Positions 15,526-23,686 of a stretch of 33,869 nucleotides of DNA are shown in pieces. The DNA is taken from the NCBI GenBank assembly GCA_044350425.1, contig JBILHS010000058.1, forward strand, positions 1-33,869, written 5' to 3'. A program made the position numbers and the translations under genes. The stretch is from M3007 sp044350425 (GTDB taxonomy: Bacteria; Bacteroidota; Bacteroidia; Chitinophagales; Saprospiraceae). The number at the start of each line of letters is the position of its first letter. Positions within the stretch are counted from its first letter, which is position 1. A model generated the notes under the pieces. The model worked only from the letters and a program-made list of their open reading frames with translations. It made no database searches and was not told the origin of the DNA.

Positions 15526-16329
15526 TTAATTCGGCTTATGATCCAAGGAGCCCGGGTTTTTTACCGACTGCCGCAAATGGTTGAACAAGCGTCCAATTTG
15601 GACACCATCCACCACCCTGTGATCCAGGGCAGCACTTAGGGTAACCACCCGGCGCGGCACTACTTGTCCATTTACGACCATCGGTTTGTCAAGCGCGCTA
15701 CCCAAAATAACGACCATCCCCACATTAGAGAACGGAGCCAGCGCAGGATATCCAATATCCAATCCGATACTACCCAGGTTTGACAATACAAAAGAGCCAA
15801 AAGTGTCAGGAGAAACACCCAAAAAAGGCAATGAAAGGCCCCAATCTATGGTAATCCTGCGAATCAGATTGGCTACCCATTGGCGTAACGGCCAAGGTAA
15901 ACGAACCAATGTGTTTCTGGCTTTTTTCAATTGAGTACCCTGCCCTTTTCGGGCAATTGATACTTCTTCCTGAAGATACAGACTGAGTTCCTGAAGGGTC
16001 AGGTACTCTGCATTGCGCACTTTGATCGCAGTCATTTGACTGCTGTTGTCCAAAACCGACAAAGAAACATCTACCCCTTCTCTTTGAATAAACCTACCCC
16101 GACGAACATAACAATTGATCTCAGGCGCCGCTTCCTTTACACCTCTGGATAGGGCCAATAAGAAAATATGGGTCAGCGTAATCTTTAACCCTTCTTTCCT
16201 TTTATTGCGGATAAAAGCTTCCACATCGGTGATATCGAATTCAACCGTTCCGAATATTTTAGAATCGCGCGGCTTCTCGTAAAGCACTGCCGTGAGCTTT
16301 CGCCAATCGTTATTGAATGAATTTTCCAT
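15526..16329 (-). CDS. Stand-alone 2-oxoacid dehydrogenase-type acyltransferase domain
   Basis: 267 residues. It consists only of the catalytic domain of E2 subunits (PF00198 type): LTHIFLLALSRGVKEAAPEIN, TFGSFVLSNLGSIG and the active-site SAALDHRVVDG with His237 and Asp241. No lipoyl domain, no peripheral E1/E3-binding domain and no linker are present, and no E1 or E3 gene is nearby. It therefore cannot work as an ordinary pyruvate or 2-oxoglutarate E2. It more likely transfers an acyl group from CoA to another acceptor, as chloramphenicol acetyltransferase, which shares the fold, does. The substrate is unknown. It follows the YoaK-family gene by 83 bp on the same strand and may share its transcript. 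Confidence 0.82.
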   Translation of the reverse strand: MENSFNNDWRKLTAVLYEKPRDSKIFGTVEFDITDVEAFIRNKRKEGLKITLTHIFLLALSRGVKEAAPEINCYVRRGRFIQREGVDVSLSVLDNSSQMTAIKVRNAEYLTLQELSLYLQEEVSIARKGQGTQLKKARNTLVRLPWPLRQWVANLIRRITIDWGLSLPFLGVSPDTFGSFVLSNLGSIGLDIGYPALAPFSNVGMVVILGSALDKPMVVNGQVVPRRVVTLSAALDHRVVDGVQIGRLFNHLRQSVKNPGSLDHKPN

Positions 16330-16412
16330 GACCTAAGCGTTTTGAGTTATTGAATCATTTTAGGGTTATACCCGCCCTGGTAGCATTTTGTATTTGGATC
16401 AGGTCAGCTATT

Positions 16413-17144
16413 TCAAAATTGCCAAATGTCATACAAAACCACACCCAGCACAATGCCGGATGGAATAAAAAATACCGTGGTGCCTATAGTCGGAAAGAGC
16501 GCCACACTTAACATTGCCCCGCCTATAAAACTGCACATGACCACAACCCGCAGCCAGGCTTCGCGACGGATCAGCCGGTGTTTTTCTCCTTCGGAATGAA
16601 AAAGTTCTGCCACATCCACCCCCAGTTCCACCACCATGCCAGTCATCTGACTGGCTTTGATCAGGGAGGAGGTAGTGAGGCTTACCATCGCATTAAGCAC
16701 ACCGATGGTAAACAGGATCAGACTAGGAAATGCAACCGGATGAAGGTTTTCTGTCCGTTGTCCGGAAATCCCGATCCCTGCATAGATCAACATGACGGTC
16801 AGCAAAGGTAACAAGTGCAGGTATCGGGACTTGAGCAGTTTTTCGCGCTCAGAACACCAACCCGCGAAAAAACCGCCTAGAAAAAATGCAAACAACCAAA
16901 GGAAGATGGAACCTGCGGTATTCAACTGCCCTTCGTAAAGGTCTTTGGCGATCTGCGGCAGAAAACCGGTGATATTGGTCAACACCATGGAAAAAGTCAT
17001 CAAACCAGCATAAATCACGATGCCCGTGCTAAATGGGTATGCTACTGCATAGAGCATGACGCTTCGTAAAGATCGTTTGCGTATCGTAGCGCCTTCAAGG
17101 GCGAGAAAGGGCGTTTTAAGGTTTTTTAAAAAATCAATTTTCAT
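16413..17144 (-). CDS. YoaK/DUF1275-family membrane protein
   Basis: 243 residues with about six membrane segments (roughly 35-53, 78-98, 108-124, 137-153, 197-214, 217-236). The DUF1275 signatures are present: FSMVLTNITGF near the first helices and IGVLNAMVSLTTSSLIKASQMTG in the second half, where the usual motif is G-x-x-N-A followed later by T-G. The role of this family is not established; it is presumed to be a small inner-membrane transporter. The loop at residues 170-195 is charged and His-containing. A 27-residue cytoplasmic N-terminus precedes the first helix. The gene is divergent from fumarylacetoacetase, with 177 bp between start codons. Confidence 0.75.
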   Translation of the reverse strand: MKIDFLKNLKTPFLALEGATIRKRSLRSVMLYAVAYPFSTGIVIYAGLMTFSMVLTNITGFLPQIAKDLYEGQLNTAGSIFLWLFAFFLGGFFAGWCSEREKLLKSRYLHLLPLLTVMLIYAGIGISGQRTENLHPVAFPSLILFTIGVLNAMVSLTTSSLIKASQMTGMVVELGVDVAELFHSEGEKHRLIRREAWLRVVVMCSFIGGAMLSVALFPTIGTTVFFIPSGIVLGVVLYDIWQF

Positions 17145-17268
17145 ACCTATCGGTTATTTGATTATTCAGAACGCCCCGGATTGGTTTAATAATACGATTT
17201 CCTGCGGCAATTTTAAGTCACTTCCATCAAATTTTCGACCTTTGCGACAAATTGAACCATTGAGTACC

Positions 17269-17276
17269 CAAAGTTA
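17269..17276 (-). promoter_or_regulatory. Weak candidate -7 element upstream of the YoaK-family gene
   Basis: The minus strand reads TAACTTTG (TAnnTTTG match), 125 bases upstream of the ATG at 17144. There is no -33 TTG at the expected spacing, and an 8-mer with two free positions can occur by chance. Confidence 0.25.
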
Positions 17277-17321
17277 AGGGAATTCCTTGCATTGATCACG
17301 CATTCGATAACCATCCTGCAC

Positions 17322-18557
17322 ATGTCCTGGCTCCATATCCCACCTGACACCGACTTTTCGCTTCAAAACCTCCCTTACGGCATTTTTCATACCGGTGACT
17401 CCAGACCAAGAGCCGGCATAGCCATTGGCAATCATATTGTTGATCTGGAAGCGGCGGCAGATGCAGGCCTATTCGGCAAGCGACGTTTTTTTAAAAAAAT
17501 ATTTGCGCAGCCCACCCTGAATGAATTTATAGCACTGGGAAAACCAGTCACCAACCGCATTCGTAGAAAGGTACGCGAATGGCTGGAACTTCCAAATTCG
17601 CCCGAAAACGCCTTAAATCTCATAGTAGATCGCAAATCGGCAACGATGTTGATGCCGATCAAGGTGCCCAACTATACAGATTTTTACAGCAGCATTGAGC
17701 ATGCCACCAATGTAGGCAAAATGTTTCGTCCCGACAATCCTCTTTTACCTAATTGGCGTTGGATGCCCATCGGTTATCACGGCCGGGCTTCTTCTGTAGT
17801 GGTGAGTGGAACTCCGATCCGCCGTCCCAATGGACAAATCCTGGTGCCCGGTGGAGCTCCGGATACGCCCATTTATTCGGCGTCCAGACAGCTTGATTTT
17901 GAGTTAGAAATGGCTTTCGTAATCGGCAAAGAAAGTCCACTCGGGGAGCCTATTCCGGCAGATAAGGCGGAAGAACATATTTTCGGCCTTGTAATTTTCA
18001 ACGACTGGAGTGCGCGCGATATTCAGCGCTGGGAGTATGTGCCGCTCGGGCCGTTTTTGGGCAAAAATTTCGGTTCCAGCATGTCGCCCTGGATCGTACC
18101 ACTCGAAGCGCTCAAACCATACCGTGTTAAAGGGCCTAAACAGACGCCTGCACCGCTGGATTACCTCCAGACCAAAGGCGCAAAAAACCTGGATATTGAA
18201 CTTGCAGTGACCCTTGCCGCTGCCAAAAACGGGGCTGAAACGCTGATCAGCAAATCCAACACCAAACATCTATATTGGAATATGGCCCAACAGTTGGCGC
18301 ATCACACCGTCAACGGTTGTAACGTTCAGGTGGGTGATCTCCTGGCCAGTGGTACCATCAGTGGTCCCACACCCGACAGCTTAGGCTCTTTACTTGAAAT
18401 TTCCTGGGGAGGCAAAAATCCGATCACGTTGAATGATGGCACTACCCGTACTTTTTTGCAAGATGGGGACCAGTTAATCATACGCGCCTGGTCCGGGGAG
18501 GGTGCGGCCCGGGTTGGGTTTGGTGAAGTAGAAGGAACTGTTTTGCCAGCAATTTAA
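17322..18557 (+). CDS. fahA: Fumarylacetoacetase
   Basis: 411 residues from the ATG at 17322; a TTG at 17292 gives ten extra residues. It hydrolyses fumarylacetoacetate to fumarate and acetoacetate, the last step of tyrosine and homogentisate breakdown. Residues equivalent to the mammalian active site are all seen: Asp120 (YTDFYSS), His127 (EHATNVG), Glu194 and Glu196 (DFELEMAF), Asp228 (FNDWSARDIQRWE) and Lys248 (GKNFGSSMSPW). The N-terminal SH3-like domain is present, and the length matches the family. The other pathway genes (homogentisate dioxygenase, hydroxyphenylpyruvate dioxygenase) are not in this window. It converges on the nucleoside phosphorylase gene with 10 bp between stops. Confidence 0.96.
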   Translation: MSWLHIPPDTDFSLQNLPYGIFHTGDSRPRAGIAIGNHIVDLEAAADAGLFGKRRFFKKIFAQPTLNEFIALGKPVTNRIRRKVREWLELPNSPENALNLIVDRKSATMLMPIKVPNYTDFYSSIEHATNVGKMFRPDNPLLPNWRWMPIGYHGRASSVVVSGTPIRRPNGQILVPGGAPDTPIYSASRQLDFELEMAFVIGKESPLGEPIPADKAEEHIFGLVIFNDWSARDIQRWEYVPLGPFLGKNFGSSMSPWIVPLEALKPYRVKGPKQTPAPLDYLQTKGAKNLDIELAVTLAAAKNGAETLISKSNTKHLYWNMAQQLAHHTVNGCNVQVGDLLASGTISGPTPDSLGSLLEISWGGKNPITLNDGTTRTFLQDGDQLIIRAWSGEGAARVGFGEVEGTVLPAI

Positions 18558-18567
18558 GCAGGTTTTT

Positions 18568-19437
18568 TCAAAGACCCGCAGCGATGCTTTCCAGTGCAGT
18601 TTCCAAAAGACGGCGTACACTTCTGGCTGGGTAGCGGCTAAACTGACCTGTAGCCCGGTTGGCCAGGAGGACACTGAGTGATAGGGCCCGATGGCCCAAC
18701 ATTTTGGATAAGCCATAAATGGCCGCCGTTTCCATTTCCAGATTTACGATCTTATTCTCTTCAAATTCGAAGGTCTGTAAAAGATCCAGATAGCGAGGTT
18801 GACGCACCGGCGCCCGAAGCTGGCGACCCTGCGGACCATAAAACCCTGGGTTTGTAGCGGTAAGGCCTTGTTGGAAACTGGAAGAAAATTTTGAAAGCAG
18901 ATGGGCATCTCCTTCTGCATAATAGGGAGCAAGTGGAAAATTCCAGTCCGTTGTGCAATGCCTGCGCAGGGCAAGGATCAGGGGATGATCTTGTTGCTCC
19001 GGCGTCTCATAAAACTGCATTAGTCCATCCAACCCAACCCCCCCCACGGAGGCTACGAGCGTATCTACAGGAAAATCCGGCTGTAATCCACCGGCAGTCC
19101 CCAGCCGGATAAAGGTCAAGGGGGTTATTCCTGGCTTAATTTCCCGGGTATGCAGATCCACATTGAATAAAGCATCCAGTTCGTTTAGAACGATATCAAT
19201 GTTGTCCGGCCCAATGCCAGAACTGATCACAGAAAGTCTGGTTTTACCCAGCCAACCTGTATGGGTCACAAATTCACGTTTCCGTACCCGAAACTCTACC
19301 TTATCAAAATAGGCACTGACCTTGGCCACCCTATCCTGATCTCCCACGGTGATGATCAAGGGTGCTACCTGTTCCGGGTGCAGATGCAAGTGGTAGATGC
19401 TACCATCAGCGTTCAGGATCAGCTCGGAAGGTTTCAT
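18568..19437 (-). CDS. Nucleoside phosphorylase (uridine/purine type)
   Basis: 289 residues. It phosphorolyses nucleosides to free base and (deoxy)ribose-1-phosphate in salvage. Phosphate-binding GDQDR is at 32-36, RLGTAGGLQ at 111-119, and the ribose-binding NLEMETAAIYG (232-242) holds the key Met and Glu. Sequence around the last motif is closer to uridine phosphorylases than to purine enzymes, but base specificity is not certain. It is longer than Escherichia coli Udp (about 253 residues). Its start lies only 18 bp after the stop of the SprB-repeat gene on the same strand, so it is probably the last gene of that transcript, although no functional link is evident. Confidence 0.9.
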   Translation of the reverse strand: MKPSELILNADGSIYHLHLHPEQVAPLIITVGDQDRVAKVSAYFDKVEFRVRKREFVTHTGWLGKTRLSVISSGIGPDNIDIVLNELDALFNVDLHTREIKPGITPLTFIRLGTAGGLQPDFPVDTLVASVGGVGLDGLMQFYETPEQQDHPLILALRRHCTTDWNFPLAPYYAEGDAHLLSKFSSSFQQGLTATNPGFYGPQGRQLRAPVRQPRYLDLLQTFEFEENKIVNLEMETAAIYGLSKMLGHRALSLSVLLANRATGQFSRYPARSVRRLLETALESIAAGL

Positions 19438-19455
19438 GATTTTATAGTGGTCAGA

Positions 19456-22400
19456 TTACTTCAACAAGGTCACGTTTCCTTTAGATTCAAATATGTCGCC
19501 ATTGCCGCAGGTCAGAGAAACATACCAGGAAAATGAATCACCCGTAGCTTCTTTTCCTTTAAAAGAACCATCCCAACCCATCGCAGCAGGATCTTCCGTT
19601 TCATAAACGATTTCTCCCCAACGATTCCAGACAATGAACTTTAACTCGGTCATACCTTCTGCCCGAACGATAAAACGATCGTTTTTATCATCATTGTTGG
19701 GACTGAATGCCTTTGGTATAAAGACAAAGGGCGATTGGCAGGCATTCTCGCGGTAGTAAACCGTCACCGTATCGATGGCGACACAGCCATCGGTTGTCAC
19801 TACCGTCACCGTGTAAATCGTGGTTTCAGTTGGATTTGCCTGCGTTTGAGCAGCATTCGGATCACTGAGTGTGGCAGGTGGTGCCCAAGTATAACTAAAG
19901 ATATTGCCATTGCCACCGGTGATGGCATTCAGCGTAGAAAACGGATTGACAACTGTTACAGTGTCCGGTTCAGCGTCAGCACGCACAGAAACGTTGGTCA
20001 CATTCACCGTAAAGGACAAGGTAGTGGTGCAACCAAATTGATTGGTTACCGTAACCGTATAGGTGGTGGTTTCAGTGGGTGAAATGATGGGATTCGGTAC
20101 GTTTGGCAGGGCAGGCGTCCAGACATAAGTCAAGTTTTGGCCGGGTATCAGATTGTTCACGATCAAAGCGGTTGCTTCGCCTTGACAAATATCCAGATCG
20201 GTGGGGGTTGCCTGGATCTCAGGAGCGCCCAGATCGACTTTTATGGAATCCACCGCAAAACACTCCGCACCAGTGGTTCTAACATAATAGGTGCCATTGG
20301 GCAGCACCTGCACCGTTTGGGTGGTAGCAAAGATGTTGGAAAAAGACGCGTCGTTAGACCACTCGTACCCCATGGCTCCATTGCTTTGAGCAGTGATCGA
20401 TAAGGAGTCGTTAGAGCAAACAATGGTATCGTTCGGTAATTGTACATCACTGCCAGCTTTGAAGGTTACCAGTACGGAATAAGTTACCGTACAAAGTCCT
20501 TTGTTGATCTCCACCGTGTAAGTAGTGGGCACCAGCGGATGTACCGTTGGATTTGGATTGGTTACTTCAAGGGTCGAATCCAAGGGAGTGGAGGTCCAGA
20601 CATAGCCTGCTGCATTGTCAATGCCTGTGGGATTCAATTGAATAGAATCTCCCGGACAAATACGAAGAGAATCTGCGATCACATCATCAATAATGCTGAC
20701 CGTCACGGTATCAATGGCTGTAGTGGTACAACGATTGATATCGGATACTACCAGGGTTGCCAGGTAAATGCCTTCCGTAGCATACGTTACGGTCGGGTTT
20801 TGTTGGGTGGAGGTGGAAGGTGTACCATTGGAAAAATTCCAGTTCCAGGTAGCAAGCACCGGATGGTTGGTGGTTCCGTTAAACTGGATGATCGCATCCA
20901 GAGCACACTCCCCATAAAGATGGGTAATATCTGCCGTCAGGGTGTCCGCAAATACAGTGATCAGCGAATCCCAGGGAGCTGTGCAGGGAATAGATGGTGT
21001 GAAGACCACCAGATATTGTCCGGGTGTACTGTAGTCATGCACCGGATTTGTCTCGTTGCTTATAAATAGATCACCGAAATTCCATTGGCCGGGCACACCG
21101 CTCTGGTTTGTAAAGGTCACCATGAGTCCTTCACAAAGATCGATAGATACTTGACCTTCCAAATTGAAGCTTGGAACGATCACCACCGGGAACGTTAAAG
21201 TATCTCCGCAGAATTCATTTTGCACGATGACCGTAACCACATAACTGCCAGCGGGCCCGGTCAGGATCGTATTTGCAGATCCCGGGTTGATCAAAATCGC
21301 CGGGGTATTCACTGTCCAGGAATAGGTCAGACCGGTAGATGGCGGCGTAACATTTACCGACAAAGGCAATGAATCTCCTTCACAAATAGTACCAGGAAGG
21401 TTGGGATCCAGGCTGATGGCGAGTCCATACCCAGTAACCGACACTTCGTGCGTAAGTACACAACTGTCTGCCGTCATGGCAGTGACTGTATAAATGGTCG
21501 TGGTAGAGGTAGCCGGAACTATTACGGGATTGCCCAAAAGTATTTGACCGCCCTGAGACCAGGTAATGGTGGCAGGGATGTTTGTGCTGGCAAATAGTGT
21601 TACAGAATCCATGCAACCCTGAATCAGGCTGTCTGCAACAAACAATTGAAAAAGGCTGTCCAGTGGCGCAACGGCGATGCTTGCGGTGGCTGTACAGGCG
21701 TTTCCGTCGGTCGCTGTCAGAGTATAGGTCGTGGTGACAGTAGGACTGACCAATACATGCAGGGGATCAGGATTGAACGTAACTGTTGGGTTCCATTGGT
21801 AAGCATAATCGGGTTCTCCTCCGATCACATTGATCGAAACAGGGGCGTTGACACAATTGATAGTAGACGAATCCAGTTGGAGCTGAATGTCTGGATAGCC
21901 AGGTACGTTATACACCAGGCTAGTGGTATCCGAACAACCATTTCCAGAGGTTACGATGAGGGTTACCGTGATCGTTTCATCTACGGGAAGCTGGAAAACG
22001 ATCTGATTTTGCTGGGAAATGGTAGTGTCTATACTGCTGCCATCAACGATCCACAGAAGGTTGGTGATCACATTATGCGGATCTGTGGAGAGATTTGTAA
22101 ATTGCACAGTGCTCAGACTATCGCCACACACCAACAAAGAGTTGCCATCTATCGCTGCGTTCGGAGCCGATAAAATAGAAATATTGACAACATCCTGCCC
22201 CATGCAGCCCAGAGAGTCCATGACCGCTACGCCATAAGCGCCCGGCAAAAGCCCCGTTATATTCGCTTGATTGCCAATCACCACTCCATTGCCATCAGAC
22301 CAGGTGTAGGTATATTGAGGCGTACCATTGGAGGCTACGGCGCTGGCACTGCCCAAACCACCCGCACATGGAATATCAACTCCAACTACCGCAATATGAA

Positions 22401-23634
22401 TGGGCGCGTGTTCTCCAACTACGCCTGTAGCGGTGCCGGTGCAACCAGACGTTGGGTCTGTTACAGTCACAGAAACGGTGGTGCCCACAGCCAGATCTAT
22501 CACTTTGACCACCCCGGAGAGCTGGCTGGTGGATCCATTGGGGAGTACGATCGTCCAATCATAGGTATATCCACTGCCCGAAGGACTCACGACTGCGGTG
22601 GCGGTCGCGTTGTCAATGCCTTTGCAGGTGGAGCTGGTCACCACCAACTGGACATCCAGACCATTGGTGGCCGGTATCAGGACAGATAATTCATTATTGC
22701 ACTGGTTTGCGTCCGTGGTCAGCACGGTGTATTGGTTGGGTGCAAGACCTGTTTGGGATGCTCCATTCAGAGTACCGGGGTTCCAGGTAAATGTATAGGG
22801 AGCGACGCCACCGGTAGCCACTACAAAGGCAGTACCATTGTTGTTTCCTCCACAAGCAGGGGTGAGCCAAACCGTGTTTACCAGTAAAGGGGAGGGAATG
22901 TCCACAAAATCAGAGTCAACCACGACGCAACCGTTTGCACTGGTTACGGTACAGAAATAGGAGCCGGTTCCAACACCAGACTGCATTTGAGCAATGCTTC
23001 CATTGCTCCATGAAAACGTATAAGGCGTGACGCCTCCTTCTACCAGGGCATTTAAACTTCCGCTGGAAGGGTTGCTGGCACACAGAATATCTGTAGCGAC
23101 TACCTGTAGGGTCAAATCCTTTGCAACGGTAAAAGTGCTGGTGCCAGTGCAACTATTTCTATCAATTACGGTGACAGCATAAACTCCTGGTGCTGTAACT
23201 GCAATTGATTCGGAAGACGAAGGTCCACCCGCACCATCCCAGGAGTAAGTATACAAAGGAGTGCCTCCAAATCCCGTTGCGGTGAGCATACCGCTGGTGC
23301 CCGCGCAATTGATGCCACTCGAAGTGATGGCAGCGCTTACACTGGCTGGTTGCGAAACGGTGATGCTGCCGGAAGCGGTATCTTGCAAAGCATCGGTTAC
23401 CGTTACCGTGTAGACTCCGGCACCAATACCCGTAAGGGCCTGGTTGGTCTGGCCATTGCTCCAGGCATACGAGTAGCTTCCTGTGCCTCCAACAGCAAAG
23501 ACAGATACGGAACCATCATTAAAGCCATGGCAGGTAGGGCTCGTGATGGAAAATGTCATTTGTATTTGCGCTGAAGCGATGCTGGCAAAAGCCAGAAGCA
23601 ACAGGGAAAGGACCGAGGAGAAGCTTTTTTTCAT
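19456..23634 (-). CDS. Large SprB-repeat surface adhesin with gliding-motility C-terminal domain
   Basis: 1392 residues with a clean signal peptide (MKKSFSSVLSLLLLAFASIASAQ). Six SprB-type repeats of 70-80 residues fill about 25-480. Each has a conserved Cys near its start (SPTCHG, GINCAG, DILCAS, TPACGG, SSTCKG, DIPCAG), a G-G-x-x-x-Y-x-(Y/F)-x-W core, and a closing Y-x-V-x-V-x-D. Several Ig/PKD-like modules follow, including WNFGDLFISNETNPVHDYSTPG, then two or three Cys-containing Ig-like modules with TTYTVTVT strands. The last 95 residues are a type B CTD (FSPNNDDKNDRF, NRWGE, GWDGSFKG, NVTLLK). In Flavobacterium johnsoniae, SprB is the mobile gliding adhesin and needs SprF for export. The PorP/SprF gene upstream in the same run makes a cargo-transporter pair likely. 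No enzymatic domain is visible. Confidence 0.88.
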   Translation of the reverse strand: MKKSFSSVLSLLLLAFASIASAQIQMTFSITSPTCHGFNDGSVSVFAVGGTGSYSYAWSNGQTNQALTGIGAGVYTVTVTDALQDTASGSITVSQPASVSAAITSSGINCAGTSGMLTATGFGGTPLYTYSWDGAGGPSSSESIAVTAPGVYAVTVIDRNSCTGTSTFTVAKDLTLQVVATDILCASNPSSGSLNALVEGGVTPYTFSWSNGSIAQMQSGVGTGSYFCTVTSANGCVVVDSDFVDIPSPLLVNTVWLTPACGGNNNGTAFVVATGGVAPYTFTWNPGTLNGASQTGLAPNQYTVLTTDANQCNNELSVLIPATNGLDVQLVVTSSTCKGIDNATATAVVSPSGSGYTYDWTIVLPNGSTSQLSGVVKVIDLAVGTTVSVTVTDPTSGCTGTATGVVGEHAPIHIAVVGVDIPCAGGLGSASAVASNGTPQYTYTWSDGNGVVIGNQANITGLLPGAYGVAVMDSLGCMGQDVVNISILSAPNAAIDGNSLLVCGDSLSTVQFTNLSTDPHNVITNLLWIVDGSSIDTTISQQNQIVFQLPVDETITVTLIVTSGNGCSDTTSLVYNVPGYPDIQLQLDSSTINCVNAPVSINVIGGEPDYAYQWNPTVTFNPDPLHVLVSPTVTTTYTLTATDGNACTATASIAVAPLDSLFQLFVADSLIQGCMDSVTLFASTNIPATITWSQGGQILLGNPVIVPATSTTTIYTVTAMTADSCVLTHEVSVTGYGLAISLDPNLPGTICEGDSLPLSVNVTPPSTGLTYSWTVNTPAILINPGSANTILTGPAGSYVVTVIVQNEFCGDTLTFPVVIVPSFNLEGQVSIDLCEGLMVTFTNQSGVPGQWNFGDLFISNETNPVHDYSTPGQYLVVFTPSIPCTAPWDSLITVFADTLTADITHLYGECALDAIIQFNGTTNHPVLATWNWNFSNGTPSTSTQQNPTVTYATEGIYLATLVVSDINRCTTTAIDTVTVSIIDDVIADSLRICPGDSIQLNPTGIDNAAGYVWTSTPLDSTLEVTNPNPTVHPLVPTTYTVEINKGLCTVTYSVLVTFKAGSDVQLPNDTIVCSNDSLSITAQSNGAMGYEWSNDASFSNIFATTQTVQVLPNGTYYVRTTGAECFAVDSIKVDLGAPEIQATPTDLDICQGEATALIVNNLIPGQNLTYVWTPALPNVPNPIISPTETTTYTVTVTNQFGCTTTLSFTVNVTNVSVRADAEPDTVTVVNPFSTLNAITGGNGNIFSYTWAPPATLSDPNAAQTQANPTETTIYTVTVVTTDGCVAIDTVTVYYRENACQSPFVFIPKAFSPNNDDKNDRFIVRAEGMTELKFIVWNRWGEIVYETEDPAAMGWDGSFKGKEATGDSFSWYVSLTCGNGDIFESKGNVTLLK

Positions 23635-23686
23635 TGCGATGATTTGATTTTAGTTGATTTTTGGAGCGTTCACCGTAACAAGTCTA

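Noticed and set aside
20440..21069. 209-residue plus-strand ORF within the SprB-repeat gene
   Set aside because: Antisense shadow caused by Thr/Val/Asn-rich codons of the repeats; no recognisable domain.
19456..23634. Repeated DNA inside the SprB-like gene as a mobile or CRISPR repeat
   Set aside because: Similarity is at protein-module level (70-80 residues), with diverged DNA, as expected for duplicated adhesin domains.
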